The notes beneath the pieces are model-generated. The model was not told the origin of the DNA, ran no database searches, and was given only the letters and a program-made list of their open reading frames with translations. Source: JALJPB01 sp963933115 (GTDB lineage: Bacteria > Pseudomonadota > Gammaproteobacteria > Enterobacterales > Alteromonadaceae). Taken from it: a DNA stretch of 39,692 bases. Shown piece after piece: positions 10,201 to 15,901 of the stretch (its first letter is position 1; each line of letters opens with the position of its first letter). The position numbers and the translations under genes are program-made. Location of the stretch: the NCBI GenBank assembly GCA_963933115.1, contig CAWVSL010000025.1, positions 1-39,692 on the forward strand. The letters run 5' to 3'.

Positions 10201-10704
10201 GCTTGCTCTATCAACCATTGTAAGATCAGGGATAATATTCATATCCATTAGCTGGCTGTCGTAAACACGAGTGACATACAAGTTCAGTAAACCATTAGCG
10301 ACAACACCACCTTGGACACACTGGTTATAAATGACTTCTAAATGGGTTAACGAAACCTCTTTAACTGAAGCACTTCCGCTTAAACAATTAATATCACTAT
10401 CTTCATTGGATCCTTCTCCATCGTCCGGATGTATGAGAAAATACTCATAAACATCCGCAAAAGAAATGACATGCAATAAATCAAAACCAATGGTTAAATC
10501 TAATGCTAGCTTAGCCACTTGGTTAGAGCCAATAGGCTTTAACTCAGTGGTTCCAGTATAATTTGGTTTTGTTAAAGTGATTGAAGTTAGATCTTTAGGG
10601 GCTGGCAAAGTATTACTATTATCTCCGCCACTGCCACCGCCACATGCTGTTAAAGCACAAACGATAACAATAGCGATTGAGGGCGTAATTAAGCATTTAA
10701 ACAC
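7228..10704 (-). CDS. Large lipoprotein with PKD-like domain and VCBS/FG-GAP calcium-binding repeats
   Basis: About 1158 residues. The best start is a GTG at 10704: AAGAGG lies seven bases upstream, and this start puts a short hydrophobic segment right before the lipobox LTAC with Cys21, followed by GGGSGGDN. An upstream in-frame ATG at 10746 would give an awkward 14-residue extension. A PKD/Ig-like domain covers roughly residues 300-390. From about 545 on there are repeated DxDxDG-type loops (DVDKDGIID, DIDGDGEIE, DIDQDGVND, DFNGDGVDE), the calcium-binding pattern of VCBS/FG-GAP beta-propellers. It is probably anchored in the outer membrane, facing outward or into the periplasm. Ligand and function are unknown; nothing nearby is clearly a partner. 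Confidence 0.82.
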   Translation of the reverse strand: MFKCLITPSIAIVIVCALTACGGGSGGDNSNTLPAPKDLTSITLTKPNYTGTTELKPIGSNQVAKLALDLTIGFDLLHVISFADVYEYFLIHPDDGEGSNEDSDINCLSGSASVKEVSLTHLEVIYNQCVQGGVVANGLLNLYVTRVYDSQLMDMNIIPDLTMVDRASGETLNINGYIQVRQSNVSDFQHKATYQILLTNEEDEQFYFNNFIAQVSTWGDRYGIDYSGEILSTEYGKLALDTTQLYGSNLMGFELTVNAENTAFISVLLGKQLNIDIGPESIPLIIDLNNIPQSFLDDVNEAPRAALTASIASSERMSDIALSATESSDPDLDLLDYQWSITSAPVNATWTIENNASPNFSADLPGEYSVQLTVTDAQGLENSVTTLIIIEKSAPDFSIILDTNIVSVDTVASGQVSLNNDEYDGPFEYNMVYGPFGMSIDVDGKIHWPAHIMDFGTTTNVNFAIAVSNSDKTATMSSVLPVTGAPSFIENNAFKDIRNILPTDWSSSKQVFAHQGKEQLLGAIDIFNTFSSHTFLNDNNLIDVKLAKSSLADGYSYAASYDVDKDGIIDHFLATENFINGEHYWYLWLEDGDSGKLTQVVTMNNQLSTNNKFGYFTFDDIDGDGEIEMTISTYLNYGQVRQVHSYDLASFALERIIEAVNGEHVGYCDIDQDGVNDVITSNEIYSLKTGNLITKTVNEGEDIQLVKTGSRCLLLSSNNIYKFDEGSLVSLPTVIESRFFVGNFDNDIDQEVIFAEYQSLQNDKWFLGNIDSDGNISKIPLAIPDDINFEDYNTNFGFHGVLAVIDFNGDGVDELLAFGTHTNTQGLSAISLQGNDLVEKYSGVTFDYDYEGLVNIAQYHQDNTVTVNKTDAAIRLNAASHWVDFGKDDSWAGGDILTTEVVNDELFYYASLPYPVYDGGIARYDSDGVMLWSNSIDTSFYTDITLTKESLLIQENEIAYIVNKATGDFTNANFGSLMSSPEHFSFQIFLDKSTYVFYQLENNLLSTVLNNADFNYWGNNLNIPLNQNVQFIQYDDDEQVEVIFNYYQLNEEGSNVTKYDIVDGLNWEKETLTLGLSGYQSENSFGVELQTCFIADSTCRNKIISTSNHIEIRDKITNKLIYQSPQYPSNIKDLAIRHDMNGHIRFSLLINNNVTVFH

Positions 10705-10930
10705 AGAAAATCCTCTTATTGACAAGTATGAAAGTTGAGATGCCATTATTAACGGCCATAGTAACTTGTTGAAACAAAATAGTGTTACAACATTTATGCT
10801 TTTTTGATGATTTTCATGATCATAAAAAATAGGTAAGGAAATTTCTTTCGTTTAAATAGTTTGTTCTTGGCATAGTTTACTATTAAATATATTAACGATA
10901 TAAAATAGCCTTTAATGTCGATGGCTTCGT

Positions 10931-10961
10931 GTTGCCGACAAGCTAAGCGAAGCTTGTCAAC
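10931..10961. repeat. Inverted repeat with 8-bp perfect arms
   Basis: GACAAGCT (10937-10944) and AGCTTGTC (10951-10958) are exact reverse complements six bases apart. GTT/AAC flanks can pair outside a three-base bulge. No T-run follows on either strand, so it is not an obvious terminator; it may be a dispersed repeat or a protein-binding palindrome. Confidence 0.5.
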
Positions 10962-11068
10962 GCTATAAATTGTCTGTTTTTATAAAAAGGACGTTTTGAA
11001 TAGGACGGGCTATAAAGCAGTCACTATCATATGAAAAGTCTATAGAGAATTAACGATTTATTAAACAA

Positions 11069-11108
11069 TAAAAAAGCGGATTAAAATAGTTTCCTATCTT
11101 AAATCCGC
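11069..11108 (-). terminator. Rho-independent terminator of nirBD
   Basis: On the minus strand GCGGATT and AATCCGC form the base of a long stem. TAAGATAG and CTATTTTA continue it around a GAAA tetraloop, and a run of six T follows. It sits 85 bases after the nirD stop and is correctly oriented. Confidence 0.88.
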
Positions 11109-11193
11109 CACATCCAATTTCACTTATCACACTTGTTTATTAAACTTTAGCTGTTCAATTTAGCCGTTCACTTTAGCCATTAACTAACACACC

Positions 11194-11529
11194 TTAAATT
11201 AAGACTTCTACGCTATCGCCAGTTATACGTGTTTCATATGAACGTACCGATAATGCTTCATCATCTAAACAGGTGCCATTTTTCAAAATAAAACGTTGCT
11301 TTAATAAGGGGGATGCAACGTAAATTTCGCCGCCCTTGTCACCAATTAAGCCCCGGTACAATACATTAGCTTTCCCAAAAGGGTCAAAGTTATTAATGGC
11401 AAATATTTTGTCATCACCCACTTGGAAAATAGCGACTTGTTCCTTATTTTCTAGTAAAGCACAAACACCCGAGTTTTTAACTAAATCGCTTTTCTGACAA
11501 ATTTTTTGCCATTTATTTGCTATCGTCAT
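11194..11529 (-). CDS. nirD: NirD, nitrite reductase small subunit
   Basis: A 111-residue Rieske-fold protein of the NirD family. As in many assimilatory NirD proteins, the Cys/His pairs that hold a Rieske cluster are missing; the matching region reads FAINNFDPFGKANVLYRG. It pairs with NirB to reduce nitrite to ammonium with NAD(P)H in the cytoplasm. It starts 23 bases after nirB ends, with AAGGAA eight bases before the ATG, so the two are one operon, closed by the terminator at 11069-11108. Confidence 0.92.
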   Translation of the reverse strand: MTIANKWQKICQKSDLVKNSGVCALLENKEQVAIFQVGDDKIFAINNFDPFGKANVLYRGLIGDKGGEIYVASPLLKQRFILKNGTCLDDEALSVRSYETRITGDSVEVLI

Positions 11530-11552
11530 TTTAATATTCCTTAAAGCGTTTA

Positions 11553-14105
11553 TTATGCGGTTATGTCAGCTGATTGAATGATCACACCATACTTTTTCTC
11601 ATCACCTCGCGCTGGACGAATTTGCTCTCGTTCAGTAACAAATTCAATGTTGTCATCAATAGCATCAGAGTTAACAAACTGACGAAAACGCTTTAATTGA
11701 TGAGGGTCTTCAACCGTTGTTTTCCATTCACATTGGTAGGTACCAACCACATTTTCCATTTGTTTTTCTAACTCATCGTTAATACCTAAATGGTCATCAA
11801 TAACAATTTTTTGCATATACTCTAAACCGCCCTCTAAGTTTTCTAACCATACCGATGTCCGTGTTAAACGGTCAGCCGTACGGACATAAAACATTAAATA
11901 ACGATCAATATATTTCACCAGTGTTTCATCATCTAAGTCGGTAGCAAATAAGTCGCCATGCCTTGGTTTCATGCCGCCATTACCACTGACAAATAAGTTC
12001 CAGCCATTTTCTGTGGCAATAATACCGATATCTTTACTTTGTGCTTCAGCACATTCACGTGTACAACCCGACACTGCAAATTTAATTTTATGAGGCGCAC
12101 GTAAACCTTTGTAGCGGTTCTCTAAGGCAATCGCCATGCTCATACTGTCTTGCACACCAAAACGACACCAAGTGCTTCCAACGCAGGATTTAACTGTCCT
12201 TAATGACTTACCATAGGCATGACCTGTCTCCATACCAGCAGCAATTAATCGCTCCCAAATATCAGGAAGTTGCTCTACACGAGCACCAAATAAGTCTATA
12301 CGCTGGCCACCCGTGACCTTGGTGTAAAGATTATATTTTTTAGCAACTTCACCAATAACAATCAGTTTATCAGGTGTTACTTCACCCCCTGGCATACGCG
12401 GGACCACTGAATAAGTACCATCTTTTTGCATGTTACCTAGGTAAGTATCGTTAGTATCTTGAAGCGGTAAATGATCGGCTTTTAAGACATAATCATTCCA
12501 AACAGAGGCCAGAATTGAACCCGCGGCAGGCTTGCAAATTTCACAACCTAAACCCTTACCATGCTTAGCGATTAAGTCATCAAAGGTTTTAATTTTTTCT
12601 ACTTTTACAATATGAAAAAGTTCGGTACGACTGTAAGCAAAATGCTCACAAATATCAGTGCTAACTTCAACACCACGTTTTGCTAATTCAGTGTCAGTGA
12701 TTTTTTGAACTAAAGCCGTACAACCACCACAACCAGTTGTCGCTTTAGTACAAGACTTAACGCCAGCCATATCACATGCGCCACCATCAATAGCACCAAG
12801 GATGTCGCCTTTAGTAACATTTAAACATGAACAAATTGTCGCCGTATTAGGCAGAGCATCAACACCGAGCGTTGGTTTTTCACCTGAGCTTGGCAAAATC
12901 AAGCCCTCTGGGTTTTTAGGGAGTTCAATACCATTTAAGGCGAACTGTAGTAATGAATCATATTCACTTGTATCACCGACAAGTACCGCACCTAATAAAG
13001 TTTTTCCATCTTCGCTAACGACGATTTTTTTATAGATTTGATCGGGTTGATTAGAGTAAACATAGCTCTTACATCCTTGGCTACGAGAATGTGCATCGCC
13101 AATTGACCCCACATCAATACCCATTAGTTTTAATTTAGTGCTCATGTCAGCACCGGTAAACTTTTGCTCACCGCCAATAATATGGTCAGCCGTGACTTTA
13201 GCCATTTTGTAACCCGGCGCCACTAAACCAAAAATAAAGTTATTCCATAGCGCACATTCACCAATGGCGTATATGTTTTCATCAGAGGTTTTACAATTAT
13301 TGTCAATAACAATACCGCCACGCTCACCAATCGCTAGGTCAAACTCTCTTGCTAAGTTGTCGTAAGGACGAATACCTGCTGAGAATAAAATCACATCGGT
13401 TTCTAAATGGCTACCATCAGCAAAAACCATACGATGGTTACAATTTTCACCATCTATAATTTCGTTCGTTGCTTTTTGAGTATGGACTTGTACGCCAATA
13501 CCTTCGATCATTGACCGCAATAAAGCGCCACCATCTTGGTCTAATTGTACCCCCATTAACTGTGGAGCAAATTCTACAACGTGAGTTTCTAAACCCAACT
13601 CTTTTAACGCATTAGCGGCTTCGAGCCCTAATAAACCGCCACCCACAACAACCCCGACTTTACCCGAGTTTGCCGAGGCTTGAATTTTTTCAAGATCTTC
13701 AATAGTACGATAAACTAAACAATGGTCACGTTCTTTACCTGGAATAGGCGGTACAAATGGGTATGAACCTGTTGCCATAATAAGTTTGTCATAGGCATAG
13801 GTTTCACCCGCTTCAGTAGTAACAGCTCGACCCACCTTATCAATATGAATGACTTTAGCATCTGTAAAAAACTTAACACCAATCTCGTCATAATAAGCAG
13901 GTGTTGTCATGGCTAAATCGTCGGCAGTTTTACCGGCAAAGTATTCAGACAAATGCACTCGGTCGTATGCTAAGCGCTCCTCTGCTGATAACACAGTAAT
14001 TTCATAATCTTTGTACTTAGCCATTTCATCAACAAAATGATGGCCAACCATACCGTTGCCAACGACTACGATTTTTTTTAATGGGGAATTGGTACTAATA
14101 CTCAT
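11553..14105 (-). CDS. nirB: NirB, siroheme-dependent NAD(P)H nitrite reductase large subunit
   Basis: An 850-residue protein with the full NirB layout. An FAD/NAD(P)-binding reductase starts with VVVGNGMVG (about 14-22) and has a second dinucleotide motif, VVGGGLLGLEAANAL. BFD-like [2Fe-2S] cysteines follow at about 425-460 (CSCLN and CTKATTGCGGC), with a further GCEICKPAAG near 521. The nitrite/sulfite reductase half has the siroheme/[4Fe-4S] cysteines in SCVGSTWC (about 638-644) and GCTRECAEA (about 680). It reduces nitrite to ammonium by six electrons. It is divergent from the nitrate reductase genes and has its own sigma-54-like promoter at 14168-14183. AGGA lies ten bases before the ATG. 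Confidence 0.96.
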   Translation of the reverse strand: MSISTNSPLKKIVVVGNGMVGHHFVDEMAKYKDYEITVLSAEERLAYDRVHLSEYFAGKTADDLAMTTPAYYDEIGVKFFTDAKVIHIDKVGRAVTTEAGETYAYDKLIMATGSYPFVPPIPGKERDHCLVYRTIEDLEKIQASANSGKVGVVVGGGLLGLEAANALKELGLETHVVEFAPQLMGVQLDQDGGALLRSMIEGIGVQVHTQKATNEIIDGENCNHRMVFADGSHLETDVILFSAGIRPYDNLAREFDLAIGERGGIVIDNNCKTSDENIYAIGECALWNNFIFGLVAPGYKMAKVTADHIIGGEQKFTGADMSTKLKLMGIDVGSIGDAHSRSQGCKSYVYSNQPDQIYKKIVVSEDGKTLLGAVLVGDTSEYDSLLQFALNGIELPKNPEGLILPSSGEKPTLGVDALPNTATICSCLNVTKGDILGAIDGGACDMAGVKSCTKATTGCGGCTALVQKITDTELAKRGVEVSTDICEHFAYSRTELFHIVKVEKIKTFDDLIAKHGKGLGCEICKPAAGSILASVWNDYVLKADHLPLQDTNDTYLGNMQKDGTYSVVPRMPGGEVTPDKLIVIGEVAKKYNLYTKVTGGQRIDLFGARVEQLPDIWERLIAAGMETGHAYGKSLRTVKSCVGSTWCRFGVQDSMSMAIALENRYKGLRAPHKIKFAVSGCTRECAEAQSKDIGIIATENGWNLFVSGNGGMKPRHGDLFATDLDDETLVKYIDRYLMFYVRTADRLTRTSVWLENLEGGLEYMQKIVIDDHLGINDELEKQMENVVGTYQCEWKTTVEDPHQLKRFRQFVNSDAIDDNIEFVTEREQIRPARGDEKKYGVIIQSADITA

Positions 14106-14167
14106 CGTTATTCTGTCCTACTTTAATATTCATGCCGCATTAACGGTTGTCAGTATTTAATGAGCAA

Positions 14168-14183
14168 TGCAAACACCGTACCA
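14168..14183 (-). promoter_or_regulatory. Sigma-54 (-24/-12) promoter of nirBD
   Basis: The minus-strand sequence TGGTACGGTGTTTGCA matches the consensus TGGCAYRN4TTGCW at all but one fixed position (T for C at the fourth base). The invariant GG and GC are ten bases apart. Transcription would begin near 14157, about 50 bases before the nirB start. Confidence 0.75.
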
Positions 14184-14268
14184 TTGAAACTAACCCTTAC
14201 TTTTCAATAGCTTAACTTATACCTATTGTCATTACAGCGTACCAATGCACTAGAAAGTAGAATAATAA

Positions 14269-14283
14269 GCACAATCACAGTGC
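14269..14283. promoter_or_regulatory. NtrC-like binding site 1
   Basis: GCACAATCACAGTGC has the exact GCAC-N7-GTGC form of enterobacterial NtrC sites. Its centre is about 120 bases upstream of the predicted nirB transcription start, a normal distance for a sigma-54 enhancer. Confidence 0.65.
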
Positions 14284-14338
14284 GATATTATTAGCGGGTA
14301 AACGTTATCAAACGCTTTTATCAATAACGTCTATCACC

Positions 14339-14353
14339 TCACCAAAACAGTGC
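14339..14353. promoter_or_regulatory. NtrC-like binding site 2
   Basis: TCACCAAAACAGTGC matches GCAC-N7-GTGC with one mismatch. It is centred 70 bases from site 1 and about 140 bases before the predicted start of the nasA-side transcript. Both sites are followed by GAT. Confidence 0.5.
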
Positions 14354-14459
14354 GATCCGCGCTAAAAAATGCATGCAACCTTTGAAGTAAGGCAAACTAA
14401 AAATCTGATAATGCGCTGCTATAGCCGATAAATAGGGGTATTTATAATATTAAGTAAAA

Positions 14460-14475
14460 TGGCATATAACCTGCA
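14460..14475 (+). promoter_or_regulatory. Sigma-54 (-24/-12) promoter of the nitrate reductase genes
   Basis: TGGCATATAACCTGCA fits TGGCAYRN4TTGCW with a single mismatch (C for T just before TGC). GG (14461-14462) and GC (14473-14474) are ten bases apart. Transcription would begin near 14486, about 70 bases before the preferred start of the FAD oxidoreductase gene. Confidence 0.8.
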
Positions 14476-14556
14476 ATGTCTTGGCATAGTTCCGACTTAT
14501 TCGCCTTTTATTAAAACTGTATGAATAAAAAAAGTGAAAGTATTAAGAGACCTGCC

Positions 14557-15894
14557 ATGAATAATAATGCCGTGTTAAACGTTATCAAACCATCCTTAGT
14601 TATCGTTGGAAATGGAATGGCAACAGGTCGCTTGTTAGATGAGATAACTAAACGCAGCCCTAACAAATTTAATATTACTGTTATTGGTAAAGAACCTTAT
14701 GGCAGTTATAACCGCATCATGCTCTCTGCTGTATTAGCTGGCGATACAACACTTGATGCTATTATGCAAAAGCCACCTCAATGGTATGCAAAAAACCATA
14801 TTACATTGATGAGCGGTTCAACGGTAACCAAGATAAATAAAAACGCTTGCATCATTAAATTAGCTTCAGGCGAACAACTTCAATATAAACAGTTAATTCT
14901 TGCCACAGGTTCTCGCACAGCAAAAATACCGACTAAAAATCAAGATATTTCAGGTGTGTTTAATTTTAGAGACATTGATGATACAAAAAAAATTCAAGCC
15001 TTTGCTAGCGCTAAGCCATTAAGTGGTCAAACGAACAAGGCTGTTAAACAAGCGATTGTCATTGGCGGTGGCTTATTGGGTTTAGAAGCTGCCTATGGTT
15101 TAGCGCTAAGTGGGGTTGATGTCACTCTTATTCATCGTAATCAATGGTTAATGAATCGCCAATTGGATAAAATTTCAGGTGATATGTTACAAAGCATTAT
15201 GGTGCAAAAAAACATTAAATTTGTATTAGGCCACGAAGTGGCAAACTTTGAAGATAACGGCGCAGCAGATAAAAGACTAACCGGGGCGCGATTAACAAAC
15301 GGCCAAGTTATCCGTGCACAAATAGCCGTTATTGCCACCGGCATTACCCCTAATAAAGAATTAGCGCAAACAGCTAATCTCGACGTTAATCGCGCAATAC
15401 TGGTTAATGATTATATGCAAACAAGTGATCCGGCCATCAGTGCATTAGGCGAATGTTGCGAGCATGAAAATGCCACCTTTGGTTTAGTAGACCCTATTTG
15501 GGCCCAGTGTATTACGCTAGCTGAACGTATCTGCCATAACAATAAGGTAGCATTTAAAAATGCCCCGGTGCCCACCAAATTAAAAGTATCAGGTGTCCAG
15601 CTCTTTTCAGCCGGTTTGGTTGAGTCGTCAGATAAGACAACCAGCTTTACCTTATTAGATAAAAAATCGCTTATCTACCGTAAAATCATTACTAAAAACG
15701 ATAAAATCGTCGGGATAGTACTACTAGGTGATGTGAGTTCAGGTATGCGCTATTTTGAGATGATGCAGCAACAAATCAGCGTTAATCAAATGATGCCAGC
15801 ACTCTTAATTAGCAATGAATATTTTGTTGACGAACCGGTTTTGGTTAACAAAGAAGCTAACAATAACATCCCGCTTAACTTATTTACTGTTTGA
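14557..15894 (+). CDS. FAD-dependent oxidoreductase, electron-transfer partner of assimilatory nitrate reductase (NasB-like)
   Basis: About 445 residues from the ATG at 14557, which has AAGAGA six bases upstream. An in-frame ATG at 14521 would add 12 residues but has no ribosome binding site. The FAD motif VIVGNGMATG lies near residue 17, the NAD(P) motif VIGGGLLGLEAAYGL near 166, and an ATGITPNKELA segment typical of NirB-like and rubredoxin-reductase-like flavoproteins follows. It resembles the N-terminal half of NirB but has no BFD iron-sulfur or siroheme domains. It lies seven bases upstream of nasA, so it most likely passes NAD(P)H electrons to NasA in the cytoplasm. It could also be called a nitrite reductase-like reductase; the partnership is inferred from the operon. 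Confidence 0.85.
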   Translation: MNNNAVLNVIKPSLVIVGNGMATGRLLDEITKRSPNKFNITVIGKEPYGSYNRIMLSAVLAGDTTLDAIMQKPPQWYAKNHITLMSGSTVTKINKNACIIKLASGEQLQYKQLILATGSRTAKIPTKNQDISGVFNFRDIDDTKKIQAFASAKPLSGQTNKAVKQAIVIGGGLLGLEAAYGLALSGVDVTLIHRNQWLMNRQLDKISGDMLQSIMVQKNIKFVLGHEVANFEDNGAADKRLTGARLTNGQVIRAQIAVIATGITPNKELAQTANLDVNRAILVNDYMQTSDPAISALGECCEHENATFGLVDPIWAQCITLAERICHNNKVAFKNAPVPTKLKVSGVQLFSAGLVESSDKTTSFTLLDKKSLIYRKIITKNDKIVGIVLLGDVSSGMRYFEMMQQQISVNQMMPALLISNEYFVDEPVLVNKEANNNIPLNLFTV

Positions 15895-15901
15895 GTATTT
15901 C

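Larger units (their letters stand above)
10705..11193. other. Gene-free spacer between nirD and the large lipoprotein gene
   Basis: It contains the ribosome binding site of the lipoprotein gene (10711-10717), a dyad at 10931-10961 and the nirBD terminator (11069-11108). No open reading frame in it looks like a protein. Confidence 0.6.

Noticed and set aside
10866..10882. TTGGCATAGTTTACTAT as a sigma-54 element.
   Set aside because: The -12 GC is absent.
15815..15901. A longer N-terminus for NasA.
   Set aside because: It would overlap the upstream gene by 80 bases and lacks family similarity; the ATG at 15902 places the iron-sulfur motif at the normal distance.
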